NCBI GenBank assembly: GCA_947452785.1
Contig: CANGDZ010000001.1
Location: 62,001-126,000 of the forward strand
Reading direction: 5' to 3'
Length of the DNA: 64,000 bases
Source of the DNA: Comamonadaceae bacterium
GTDB taxonomy: Bacteria; Pseudomonadota; Gammaproteobacteria; Burkholderiales; Burkholderiaceae_C
Position numbers and translations under genes: made by a program. The notes below the pieces were generated by a model. The model did not search any database, had not been told where the DNA came from, and was given only the letters and a program-made list of their open reading frames with translations. Shown here one piece after another: positions 1-8,060 of the stretch (position 1 is its first letter; every line of letters begins with the position of its first letter).

Positions 1-917
1 CCAACCACGCCGGTGACCAGACGCAGTTTTGCAAGCATGTGCGCATCAACCGCTACACCACGGTGGACCGAGGCGGTATCGTCTGGGTCTGGCTGGGCAC
101 AGGCGAGACACCGCCGCCATTCCCTGCATTGCCGTTTGTGGATTTGCCCGTACACCAGCGCTCAGTGACCAGCGTGGAAGTGCCCACCAATTGGGTGCAA
201 GGCGTTGAGGCTTCCATGGACTCTTCGCATGTGGGCGTGCTGCACGAATCGACCACTCAACTGACGTCCGGCGGCGGCAACGAACGCATGCTGATGACCA
301 AGGCACTGGCCCCTAAGCTGGAATTTGAAGACCGTCCCTACGGTTACCGCTATGCTGCACTGCGCAGCTTGCCCGATGACAAGGTCTATGCCCGGGTCAA
401 CAACTTCGTGATGCCCTGGTTTGGCATCATTTGTCCGCCCGACGCCAACGGCCCGACCACGGTGTTTTTCTCCACCCCGGTGGACGATGTGACGCACCGC
501 GCCTGGTTTGTGCACTACAACCCGCACCGCGATTTAGGCATGACCGTGATGTCAGCCTCGCCCGATGTGTGGAACTTTCCGCCGCTGCCGCCCGGTGAGG
601 CCAAAGACAACTGGGGTCAGAACCGCGACATCATGAAGCGTGGACATAAAACCGGCTTTCCGCAGCATCTGGGCACAGAAGATTTTGCAATGTTTTTGAG
701 CCAGGGCCCGACCTATGACCGCACCGATGAGCAACTGTGCTCGGCTGATGGAGCCGTAATCCGTGTGCGGCAGTTGCTGATTAAGGCAGCCAAAGAGTTC
801 ATTGAAGGTAAGGCACCAACGCTGGCATACCACCCTGAGCTGAACTACCCGAGCATTCAGTCAGTAGGCGGCGTTGTGGTCGCAGGCACAGACTGGCGCA
901 CGCTGGCCGACAAATGA
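1..917 (+). CDS. Rieske non-heme iron aromatic ring-hydroxylating oxygenase, large subunit (5' end missing)
   Basis: The reading frame is already open at base 3 and runs to a TGA at 915-917, so the N-terminal part, including most of the Rieske domain, lies outside the window. What remains contains the catalytic-domain signature MDSSHVGVLHES (Asp, His, His that bind mononuclear iron), as in phthalate 4,5-dioxygenase and phenoxybenzoate dioxygenase alpha subunits. Such enzymes insert oxygen into aromatic acids using electrons from a reductase; the VanB-type reductase three genes downstream is a natural partner. The substrate cannot be told from sequence. Confidence 0.85.
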   Translation, partial: NHAGDQTQFCKHVRINRYTTVDRGGIVWVWLGTGETPPPFPALPFVDLPVHQRSVTSVEVPTNWVQGVEASMDSSHVGVLHESTTQLTSGGGNERMLMTKALAPKLEFEDRPYGYRYAALRSLPDDKVYARVNNFVMPWFGIICPPDANGPTTVFFSTPVDDVTHRAWFVHYNPHRDLGMTVMSASPDVWNFPPLPPGEAKDNWGQNRDIMKRGHKTGFPQHLGTEDFAMFLSQGPTYDRTDEQLCSADGAVIRVRQLLIKAAKEFIEGKAPTLAYHPELNYPSIQSVGGVVVAGTDWRTLADK

Positions 918-988
918 ACCGCAACAGGTTCCGCACGCAGAAGGCGGACCTAACTCCCCTAAACAGGCCCCGTACACCGGAGACAAGC

Positions 989-1960
989 ATGCCCATTTCA
1001 CGACGACAAATGCTACTGGCAAGCAGTACTTTGCTGGCACCCGCACTGAGCAGGGCGCAGGACAAGCCGACCATCCGTATCCTGATGGGCTTGCCACCTG
1101 GGGGCGGCACCGACTCGATCGCCCGTTACATCGCCGAAAAATTGCGCGAACAATTGGGCCAACCGGTGATCATTGAAAGCCGCGTGGGCGTGGGTGGACG
1201 CCTGGCCGCCGATGCGCTGATGAACGCCAACCCCGACGGCCTGACTTACATGATTGCGCCGAACGCCACGCCGACTTTTCAGACGCTGGTATTTGGCCCG
1301 CAACTCAAATGGAACATCTGGCGCGACTTTGCGCCGGTTGCCGGTCTGGTGTCCTACCCGCTGGGCATGGCAGTGAACGCCGATCTGGGTGTGAAAAACG
1401 CCAAGGAATTTGTGCAGTGGGTCAAAGCCAACCCTGGCAAAGCCAGCTTTGGCACCCCCGGAACAGGCGGCCAGAACCACTTTTTGGGTGTTCAGTTTGC
1501 CAAACTCGCCGGCATTGACCTGCCCATGGCCCCTTACAAGGGCACCCCTCCCATGATCACCGACCTGCTGGGAGGACATGTACCCTCGGGCATCTCGCTG
1601 ATGGACGAACTGATCAAGCATCAGAGAACTGGCAAGCTGCGCGTGATCGGCATTTTCAGTGACAAGCGCTCAGAGATGATGCCCGACATCCCGACCTTCG
1701 CCGAGCAGGGCTTTGCGGTTTCGTCCGGCGACGGTTGGACAGCCATGTGGGCCCCCGCCAAAACGCCACAGTCAGAAATCGCGCGCGTGCAGCAGGCTGT
1801 GCAGAAAATTTTGGCCAACCCGCAAGTCAAGGACTTTCTGATGACGCGCTTGGCGGTTGAGCCCCACTATCGCAGCGCCGAAGAGATGGCCAAAGCCCAA
1901 CGCGAGGAGCTCGCCACCTGGGAGCCCATCATCAAGGCTTCGGGCTTCAAGGCTGAGTGA
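989..1960 (+). CDS. Bug-family (TctC-like) tripartite tricarboxylate transporter substrate-binding protein
   Basis: This is a periplasmic binding protein of the Bug family, which captures small carboxylates or aromatic acids. I chose the ATG at 989 because it follows a GGAGA ribosome-binding site and yields a clean signal peptide (MPISRRQMLLASSTLLAPALS). The twin arginines suggest Tat export. An upstream ATG at 914 would overlap the previous gene but adds 25 unlikely residues. The mature part has typical Bug features (PPGGGTDSIARYIAEKL, then GTPGTGGQNHFLG). No TctA or TctB membrane subunits are adjacent. It sits between two Rieske oxygenase genes, so it probably supplies their aromatic substrate or a related acid. 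Confidence 0.85.
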   Translation: MPISRRQMLLASSTLLAPALSRAQDKPTIRILMGLPPGGGTDSIARYIAEKLREQLGQPVIIESRVGVGGRLAADALMNANPDGLTYMIAPNATPTFQTLVFGPQLKWNIWRDFAPVAGLVSYPLGMAVNADLGVKNAKEFVQWVKANPGKASFGTPGTGGQNHFLGVQFAKLAGIDLPMAPYKGTPPMITDLLGGHVPSGISLMDELIKHQRTGKLRVIGIFSDKRSEMMPDIPTFAEQGFAVSSGDGWTAMWAPAKTPQSEIARVQQAVQKILANPQVKDFLMTRLAVEPHYRSAEEMAKAQREELATWEPIIKASGFKAE

Positions 1961-1981
1961 TCCCTACAAAATGCCCTGACT

Positions 1982-3262
1982 ATGCTCAGCAAGGAAAAAA
2001 ACCAGCAACTGACCCAGGTCGGCGCCGGCACGCCCATGGGCGAGGTGCTGCGCCGCCACTGGCACCCGATTGCAGGTATCGACGAACTTGAGCGCAACCC
2101 AGTGAAGGCCGTGCGCCTGATGGGCGAAGACCTAGTGCTTTACAAAGACCTGAGCGGGCAATATGGCCTGGTGGAGCGCCAGTGCGCGCACCGCCGCGCC
2201 GACCTGAGCTATGGCTTTGTTGAAGACAACGGCATCCGCTGTAACTACCACGGCTGGCAGTACAACGCCCAAGGGCAATGCGTGGCGCAGCCTTATGAAG
2301 AGCAGGTCAATCCACAGGCTCGTCAAAAATGCAAGATCCAGATCAAGGCTTATCAGGTAAAGCCGCTGGCCGGTTTGCTGTGGGCATACATGGGGCCGCA
2401 ACCTGCACCAGAGTTGCCCGACTGGGAGCCCTTTCATTGGCCCGAGGGTTTTGTGCAAACTGTGTTTGCCGAGGTGCCGTGCAACTGGCTGCAAACCCAG
2501 GAAAATTCGATCGATCCGGTGCACTTTGAGTGGATGCACGCCAACTGGAGTCGGCGCCTGCGCGGGCACACTGGTGGCTATGCGCCTAAACACCTGAAGC
2601 TGGCGTTTGAAGAGTTCGAACACGGTTTCATCTACAAGCGCATATCGGAAGACACCAGCGATCAGCACCCGATGTGGACAATCGGCCGTGTGTGCCTGTG
2701 GCCCAACGGCTTTTTTCTGGGTGACCACTTTGAGTGGCGTGTGCCGGTGGACGACGAGAACACCCTGAGCGTGACTTGGTCGTTCATCCGAGTGCCTCGT
2801 GAACGCGAGCCTTATGTGCAAACCAGCATTCCAAGCTGGACGAGCCCGATCAAGGACGACGCCGGGCGCTGGATCACCAGCCATGTGATAAACCAGGACA
2901 TCGTGGCCTGGGTGGGGCAAGGCCGCATTGCCGATCGCACTCAAGAAAACCTGGGGGCCAGCGACCTGGGTATCGCCATGATTCGTCGACGCCTTTTTGA
3001 AGACATCGACGACGTGAAAGTCGGGCGCGACCCCAAAGGCGTGCTGCGCGACGCCAGCACCAACAAGCGCGTCTTTTTACCCAGCGACTCGCGCGACTTC
3101 TTTCAAAACGGTCTGCCACTGGCCGAATACCAGCGCCACCCCAAATGGGCGAGACTACTTAACCATTCCATCTTTCACGCCGGACAACCGGAGTGGGTGC
3201 AGCGCGCCCATGCCGAGGCCACAGGCGTGATGATCCAGCCGATCAACGTGATCGATCTTTAG
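1982..3262 (+). CDS. Rieske 2Fe-2S aromatic ring-hydroxylating oxygenase, large subunit (phthalate 4,5-dioxygenase-like)
   Basis: The protein has 426 residues, normal for a full-length alpha subunit. The Rieske cluster ligands are visible as CAH (C68, H70) and CNYH (C87, H90). The mononuclear iron site is NSIDPVHFEWMH (D178, H181, H186). It catalyses oxygenation of an aromatic acid with electrons from the FMN/2Fe-2S reductase encoded 26 bp downstream. It is a second large subunit in the same operon as the one at the left edge, so the two may act on successive substrates and share the reductase. The exact substrate is not recognisable. Confidence 0.88.
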   Translation: MLSKEKNQQLTQVGAGTPMGEVLRRHWHPIAGIDELERNPVKAVRLMGEDLVLYKDLSGQYGLVERQCAHRRADLSYGFVEDNGIRCNYHGWQYNAQGQCVAQPYEEQVNPQARQKCKIQIKAYQVKPLAGLLWAYMGPQPAPELPDWEPFHWPEGFVQTVFAEVPCNWLQTQENSIDPVHFEWMHANWSRRLRGHTGGYAPKHLKLAFEEFEHGFIYKRISEDTSDQHPMWTIGRVCLWPNGFFLGDHFEWRVPVDDENTLSVTWSFIRVPREREPYVQTSIPSWTSPIKDDAGRWITSHVINQDIVAWVGQGRIADRTQENLGASDLGIAMIRRRLFEDIDDVKVGRDPKGVLRDASTNKRVFLPSDSRDFFQNGLPLAEYQRHPKWARLLNHSIFHAGQPEWVQRAHAEATGVMIQPINVIDL

Positions 3263-3288
3263 CCCTCTGAATCAGCCTTTCGAAACTT

Positions 3289-4257
3289 GTGACTGCCACC
3301 TCTACCCTCCAAGTCCGCTTGCGCGCCACTACCTACGAAGCTTCAAACATACTGGGCTTTGAGCTGGTGCCGCTGGACCCTGCCACCTCATTGCCGGCCT
3401 TCACGGCAGGTGCCCACATCGATTTGCACCTGCCCGGTGGCCTTCGGCGAAGCTACTCGCTGCTCAACGACCCACAGGAAACCCACCGCTACCGCATCGG
3501 CGTGAACCTGGACGCACAAAGCCGAGGCGGCTCGCGTCACATGCACGAACAAATACGCACGGGCACGGTGCTCACCATTGGCACGCCGCGCAACCTTTTC
3601 GCCATGGACGAATCGGCCCCTTTCAATGTATTCATCGCAGGCGGCATCGGCATCACACCGCTACTCAGCATGATTGCCCGATCGCAGGCACTGGGCACGC
3701 CCTGGCGTTTGCATTACGCTGCACGCACCCGGTCGCATGCGGGCTTTCTGCCTATGCTGGCCAGCTACCAGGGGCAATCCGAGGCCGATGTGCGGCTGAA
3801 TTTTGACCAGGAGCCTGGCGGCCAGATGCTGGACCTGAACGCGGTGATTGCAGACATGCCCGCGGGCGCGCATGTCTATGCCTGCGGACCGGCCCCCCTG
3901 CTGGCGGCTTATGAACAAGCCACCGCCTGCTTGCCAAACGGGCGCGTTCACCGCGAGTACTTTGCCGCCAAAGAATTGGCAGCTACCGACGGCAGCTATA
4001 CCGTGACGCTGGCACGCAGCCAGCGCACGCTACAAATCAGCTCAGGTCAGACCCTGCTGGCAGGCTTGTTGGCCATAGGAGTGGAACCCCCATTTTCTTG
4101 CCAGCAAGGCATTTGTGGCACCTGCGAAGTCAAGGTGCTGGAAGGCACGCCTGATCACCGCGACATGGTACTGACTGATGCAGAGAAAGCAGCCAACGAC
4201 CGCATGATGGTTTGCTGTTCCGGCGCCAAAGGCGAGCGACTGGTACTGGACCTTTAA
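3289..4257 (+). CDS. VanB/phthalate-dioxygenase-reductase type oxidoreductase (FMN, NAD(P)H, 2Fe-2S)
   Basis: This 322-residue protein has the order flavin domain (RRSYSL, 53-58), nucleotide domain (GGIGITP, 118-124) and C-terminal plant-type 2Fe-2S domain (C271, C276, C279 and C309 or C310). That is the one-component reductase architecture of class IA Rieske systems. It passes electrons from NAD(P)H to the Rieske oxygenase encoded just upstream. The start is a GTG at 3289; no nearer ATG gives the full flavin domain. Its C-terminal domain is clearly related to the stand-alone ferredoxin at 28466-28765, including the shared LVLDL ending. Confidence 0.88.
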   Translation: MTATSTLQVRLRATTYEASNILGFELVPLDPATSLPAFTAGAHIDLHLPGGLRRSYSLLNDPQETHRYRIGVNLDAQSRGGSRHMHEQIRTGTVLTIGTPRNLFAMDESAPFNVFIAGGIGITPLLSMIARSQALGTPWRLHYAARTRSHAGFLPMLASYQGQSEADVRLNFDQEPGGQMLDLNAVIADMPAGAHVYACGPAPLLAAYEQATACLPNGRVHREYFAAKELAATDGSYTVTLARSQRTLQISSGQTLLAGLLAIGVEPPFSCQQGICGTCEVKVLEGTPDHRDMVLTDAEKAANDRMMVCCSGAKGERLVLDL

Positions 4258-4292
4258 CCCCTTTTTTTCGACTTGACCCATTGGAAACCCCC

Positions 4293-5081
4293 ATGAGCGA
4301 ACACTTGATCACCTACGAACTCGACGGCAACGTCGCCCTGATTGGCCTGAACCGTCCCGACAAGCGCAACAGCATCAACGATCCGCTGATTGACGAGCTG
4401 CGCGCCGCCGTGCTGCGGGCACACGAAGAGGCCGACGTGGCCGTGCTGTTTGGCCACGGCACCAACTTTTGCGCCGGTCTGGACCTAGCCGAAGCCCTGG
4501 CTCGCGCCACTGGTCAGATCAAGCCGCCCCGCAAGCGCAAGCGCCACAACTGGCACGAAGTGTTTGATCTGATCGAACGTGGCCCTATCCCCTTTGTGGC
4601 AGCCTTGCACGGCGCTGTGGTTGGCGGCGGTCTGGAGCTGGCCACCGCTGCCCATGTGCGCGTGGGCGACGAGTCGGCCTTGTTTGGCTTGCCCGAAGGC
4701 CAGCGCGGCATTTTTGTGGGTGGCGGCGGCACAGTGCGCATCCAACGCGTGGTCGGCACCACGGTGATGATGGACATGATGCTCACGGGCCGTCTGCTGA
4801 CGGCGGCCGAAGGTCTGCAGGAAAAAGTCATCCGCTACCTGACCCCAGCGGGTGAGGCGCTGGCCAAGGCCAAAGAGCTGGCCCATCGCATTGCCAAAAA
4901 CAGCGTGGAAACCAACTGGATGATCGTCAATGTGCTGCCGCGCATCCACGACATGACGCACGACGACGGTCTGTTTGTCGAGCAACTGAACTCGGCCCGA
5001 GCACGCCCGCCCGAAGCCGAGGCCCGTCTGCGCGAATTCGTCGAAGGCAAAGCCAAAAAGATCCAGGACAACCAGTCATGA
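4293..5081 (+). CDS. Enoyl-CoA hydratase/isomerase (crotonase) family protein
   Basis: This 262-residue protein has the crotonase fold: substrate-binding HGTNFCAGLDL, oxyanion-hole segment HGAVVGGGLELA, and LPEGQRGIFVGGGG. Both glutamates used by hydratases (GGGLE and LPE) are present. I chose the ATG at 4293, which matches family N-termini; the frame is open further upstream but overlaps the reductase gene. It overlaps the following dehydrogenase by 4 bp. It probably hydrates an unsaturated acyl-CoA from the aromatic substrate of this operon. A paralogue with the same LPEG-RGIFVGGGG signature lies at 51346-52152. Confidence 0.85.
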   Translation: MSEHLITYELDGNVALIGLNRPDKRNSINDPLIDELRAAVLRAHEEADVAVLFGHGTNFCAGLDLAEALARATGQIKPPRKRKRHNWHEVFDLIERGPIPFVAALHGAVVGGGLELATAAHVRVGDESALFGLPEGQRGIFVGGGGTVRIQRVVGTTVMMDMMLTGRLLTAAEGLQEKVIRYLTPAGEALAKAKELAHRIAKNSVETNWMIVNVLPRIHDMTHDDGLFVEQLNSARARPPEAEARLREFVEGKAKKIQDNQS

Positions 5082-6430
5082 ACAGCGTGCAAGAATTTGA
5101 TTTCTTCAGTGTCAGCGATGACGAACGCGCACGCGCACTGGCCCACGCCAAAACGGCAGCCGCCGAAGCGGCGCACATCCCCGACATCCCTGCCAGTACC
5201 CCGCTGCGGGCCGTGCGTCGTGTGGCGGTCATCGGCGCGGGCACCATGGGCGGCGGCATCGCGATGTCACTTGCGAGCGTTGGCATTGCAGTTACGCTCA
5301 TCGACGCCAACACCCAGGGGCTTGAGCGCGGTTTGCAACGGATCAAGGATAACTACGCCACCACCGTCAAGCGTGGCAAGCTCGCACAGGCTGAAATGGA
5401 CCAGCGCGTTGCACTGATCACCGGCTCAGTGCAGATCGCAGACGTGAATGACGCGGACATGGTGATTGAGGCCGTGTTCGAGGACATGGGCCTCAAGCAG
5501 GACATCTTTCGTCAGCTCGATGCGTTGTGCAAACCCGGTGCCATTTTGGCCACAAATACCTCGGGCCTCGATGTGGACCAGATCGCAGCGGTGACCAGCC
5601 GTCCGCAAGACGTGGTCGGCGCGCACTTTTTCAGCCCTGCCCATGTGATGCGCCTGCTTGAAGTCGTGCGAGGCGCGCAGACCGCGCCCGACGTGATTGC
5701 CACCTTGATGGATCTGGGCCGTCGCATGGGCAAAATTGCGGTACTGGCGCGCATCTACCCGGGCTTTATTGGCAATGCGCTGTTTCGCAACTACACCCGT
5801 GAAGCGCACTTTCTGGTGGAAGACGGCGCGCTGCCCCACGAGGTGGACGCAGCACTGAAGAAATTCGGATACGCCATGGGTATCTTTGCGGTGCACGACA
5901 TGGCGGGCAATGACGTGGGGTACCAGACGCGCAAAGCGCAAATGGCCACTCGCCCGAACGATCGTCGCTGGAACGATCTGATCATGAAGCTTTGCGACTT
6001 GGGTCGCTTGGGCCAAAAAAGCGGCAAAGGCTGGTACCGCTACGAGGCCAGTGACCGCACTCCGCACCGGGACTCTGAAGTCGAGCAATTCATCGCCGAA
6101 GAGTCAGCCCGCATGGGTCTGCCGCGCCGCGAGATGAGCGAGGCCGAGATCGTCAAACGCTGCCTTTACGGCATGATCAACGAAGGCGCGAAACTGCTGG
6201 AGCAAGGCATCGCCTTGCGGCCCAGTGACATCGACATCACATACCTGACGGGTTACGGTTTTCCAGCGCATCAAGGCGGGCCGATGTTCATGGCAGACAG
6301 AATTGGTCTGGCCAGGGTGCTGGCCGACATTGAACGACTGCACGCTGAATATGGCTTTTGGTGGCAACCCGCACCGTTGCTGCAAAAGCTAGTGAGCGAA
6401 GGTAAATCATTCGCCAATCTGCAAAACTGA
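5078..6430 (+). CDS. 3-hydroxyacyl-CoA dehydrogenase (FadB/PaaH-type)
   Basis: This 450-residue protein starts with a charged linker-like stretch, then an NAD-binding Rossmann motif (VAVIGAGTMGGGIAMSL) near residue 50, the catalytic region GAHFFSPAHVMRLLEVV with its histidine, and two C-terminal 3HCDH domains. It oxidises 3-hydroxyacyl-CoA to 3-ketoacyl-CoA. With the crotonase directly upstream (ATGA overlap) it is equivalent to a FadB/FadJ multifunctional protein split into two genes. The N-terminal 45 residues resemble the interdomain linker of such fusions. No thiolase is adjacent. Confidence 0.88.
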   Translation: MNSVQEFDFFSVSDDERARALAHAKTAAAEAAHIPDIPASTPLRAVRRVAVIGAGTMGGGIAMSLASVGIAVTLIDANTQGLERGLQRIKDNYATTVKRGKLAQAEMDQRVALITGSVQIADVNDADMVIEAVFEDMGLKQDIFRQLDALCKPGAILATNTSGLDVDQIAAVTSRPQDVVGAHFFSPAHVMRLLEVVRGAQTAPDVIATLMDLGRRMGKIAVLARIYPGFIGNALFRNYTREAHFLVEDGALPHEVDAALKKFGYAMGIFAVHDMAGNDVGYQTRKAQMATRPNDRRWNDLIMKLCDLGRLGQKSGKGWYRYEASDRTPHRDSEVEQFIAEESARMGLPRREMSEAEIVKRCLYGMINEGAKLLEQGIALRPSDIDITYLTGYGFPAHQGGPMFMADRIGLARVLADIERLHAEYGFWWQPAPLLQKLVSEGKSFANLQN

Positions 6431-6446
6431 ACCCAAGGATACGACT

Positions 6447-7226
6447 ATGGATCTCGGTCTGAAGGGCAAAAAAGCCATCATCTGCGCATCGTCACAGGGC
6501 TTGGGCTATGCGTGCGCGTTGGCCTTGGCACAAGAGGGCTGCGAAGTCTTTATCAATGGCCGCAACCTCGACAAATTGGCCCTTGCTGCAGAAAACTTGC
6601 GTCAGACCACCGGGGCAATAGTCACACCTGTACAAGCAGACCTCAACACCGATTCGGGCCGCAGCGCCTTGCTGCTGGCCTGTCCAGAGCCAGACATTTT
6701 GGTCAATAACAACGCAGGACCGCCGCCAGGCCAACTTGCCGACTGGGACCACTCTGCCTGGATAGACGCCCTGGAAAGCAACTTGCTTTCGGCGGCGTTA
6801 TTGATGCGTGAAGTGATCCCTGGCATGCGCGAGCGGCGCTTCGGGCGCATCATCAATATCACCTCGGCCATGGTCAAAACACCGCACGCAGCGATGGGAT
6901 TGTCCACTGCAGCCCGTGCAGGGCTGACGGCCTTGTCTAAAGCACTGGCCCGTGAGGCCGTCATCGACAATGTGACGATCAACAACCTACTGCCGGAGCG
7001 ATTTGACACGCCAAGGCAGGAGTTTATGGCCCAACGCATGATGAAGGAATTAGGCATCACACGCGATGAAGCACGAGCTCAAATTGCGTCGACTTTGCCT
7101 ATCAACCGAATGGGAGATCCCAAAGAATTTGGTGCAGCCTGTGCATTTTTTTGCGCAGTGACTTCAGGATTCATTACGGGTCAAAATCTTCAATTAGACG
7201 GTGGAGCCTATAGCGGATTGATTTGA
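6447..7226 (+). CDS. SDR-family protein with substituted catalytic residues
   Basis: The protein has 259 residues and an SDR fold: nucleotide loop ICASSQGLGYACALALA, NNNAGPP, and a C-terminal ITGQNLQLDGGAYSG. The usual SDR active site is altered. After Ser140 the positions expected for Tyr and Lys are Ser153 and Arg157 (SAMVKTPHAAMGLSTAAR), and the glycine-rich loop lacks its first glycine. This resembles the known beta-ketoacyl-reductase-like SDR subgroup that departs from the catalytic tetrad. It closes the first operon, 17 bp after the dehydrogenase. Its reaction, or whether it is an oxidoreductase at all, is unclear. Confidence 0.8.
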   Translation: MDLGLKGKKAIICASSQGLGYACALALAQEGCEVFINGRNLDKLALAAENLRQTTGAIVTPVQADLNTDSGRSALLLACPEPDILVNNNAGPPPGQLADWDHSAWIDALESNLLSAALLMREVIPGMRERRFGRIINITSAMVKTPHAAMGLSTAARAGLTALSKALAREAVIDNVTINNLLPERFDTPRQEFMAQRMMKELGITRDEARAQIASTLPINRMGDPKEFGAACAFFCAVTSGFITGQNLQLDGGAYSGLI

Positions 7227-7639
7227 ATTTCATTTCCTGAATCCCAGGTAATTCAGCCGCAAAAAAGATATCACTTTCAAGAATTTTTTTGAAATTTAAA
7301 AAAATATATCAACCTTCTTGAAGGACTCCTTTGGGCCTTGTCCTGCCAATACTTGACCAAACTGCAAATGCAGCGCATGGTCGTTAATCCTCCCCGAAAT
7401 TGACGGGTAAAACGCTATCCATTCCAACGGCTGCTTTGGAGTATTCCGCTAGTGATTGACAATGACCGCTATGAGGCGACTACATTCGTAGCCTGATTTT
7501 TTCGGAAGACCGCAAACGCGACATTTGAGACACTAGGCCCCGAAGTCTATCAACCGCTGCAGGTCGACTCCAGCCATCCAAAAAAACTGACAGTGTCAAT
7601 GACGTTCAGAAGCAGCCGTCTGCATCAGCCGCGCACGAA
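7227..7639. other. Intergenic region between convergent genes
   Basis: This 413-bp gap separates the end of the plus-strand aromatic operon from the end of the minus-strand sugar-acid operon. I see no convincing coding frame. The first 100 bases are A/T-rich. It holds a plus-strand terminator-like hairpin at 7474-7502. A weaker minus-strand candidate lies at 7580-7598: TGAC, loop AGT, GTCA, followed on the minus strand by seven T. A 15-bp tandem repeat lies at its right edge. Confidence 0.6.
7474..7502 (+). terminator. Possible rho-independent terminator of the first operon
   Basis: A hairpin forms from CTAC (7480-7483) with GTAG (7488-7491) over the loop ATTC, extended by AGG (7474-7476) with CCT (7492-7494) across a three-base bulge. 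It is followed by GA and six T. It lies about 250 bp after the last stop codon, which is far for a dedicated terminator. Confidence 0.35.
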
Positions 7640-7653
7640 TCAGCCGCGCACGA
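7624..7653. repeat. Perfect 15-bp tandem duplication spanning the cupin stop codon
   Basis: The unit ATCAGCCGCGCACGA occurs twice without a gap (7624-7638 and 7639-7653). On the minus strand each copy reads through the codons for the final residues of the cupin and its TGA. The copy outside the gene is therefore a silent duplicate of the gene end. Confidence 0.9.
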
Positions 7654-8023
7654 ACAAGGTCACCAAGGGCTCGTCGCCCAATTGGCGGCTCCAGTGGCCG
7701 TGCACTTTCGCATCAAACGTGGCGCCGGCAGGCAAGGTGTCGGCTGAGTAGAAATGGTCGCCCCGGCTGAACACACGGCTGGTGCCGTCTTGCAAACCGA
7801 TCTCCATGTGGCCGTTCAAAATGAAGACCCATTGGTTGTGACCCGAGCAGTGGAACTGGCTGCGAAAGCCGGTCGGGCTGTGGCGCAGTTGGTAGCCGCC
7901 AGAAGCCATCAAGGTGGAGAGTTGACTCTGCGGCGTGCCCTCGGTCAATGCCACCGTTTCCTCGCGGAATTTGGCGCGGCCATCGGTGTCGGTGAAGAGA
8001 ACAGTTTTTTTGAAATCAGTCAT
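7640..8023 (-). CDS. Small cupin-domain protein
   Basis: This 127-residue single-domain protein fits a cupin beta-barrel: a GYQLRHSPTG strand, FHCSGHNQWVFILNGHMEIGLQDG (first cupin motif, with histidines and acidic residues), and FSRGDHFYSADTLPAGATF (second motif). Small cupins of this kind often bind a metal and may isomerise or sense sugar acids. I start at the ATG at 8023; a TTG at 8032 is possible. It is the last gene of the leftward sugar-acid operon, 37 bp after the idonate dehydrogenase-like gene. Its function is otherwise unknown. Confidence 0.75.
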   Translation of the reverse strand: MTDFKKTVLFTDTDGRAKFREETVALTEGTPQSQLSTLMASGGYQLRHSPTGFRSQFHCSGHNQWVFILNGHMEIGLQDGTSRVFSRGDHFYSADTLPAGATFDAKVHGHWSRQLGDEPLVTLFVRG

Positions 8024-8060
8024 ACGGGGCAATCAGAAGAGGATCAGGTCAGGGAGAAGA

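Noticed and set aside
4258-4292. T-run after the VanB-type reductase as a terminator
   Set aside because: Seven T occur but no stem precedes them, and the next gene follows after 35 bp in the same direction.
7275-7294. A/T hairpin TTTCAA/TTGAAA soon after the first operon
   Set aside because: It is six weak base pairs with no G+C stem, so it is unlikely to terminate transcription. The better candidate is at 7474-7502.
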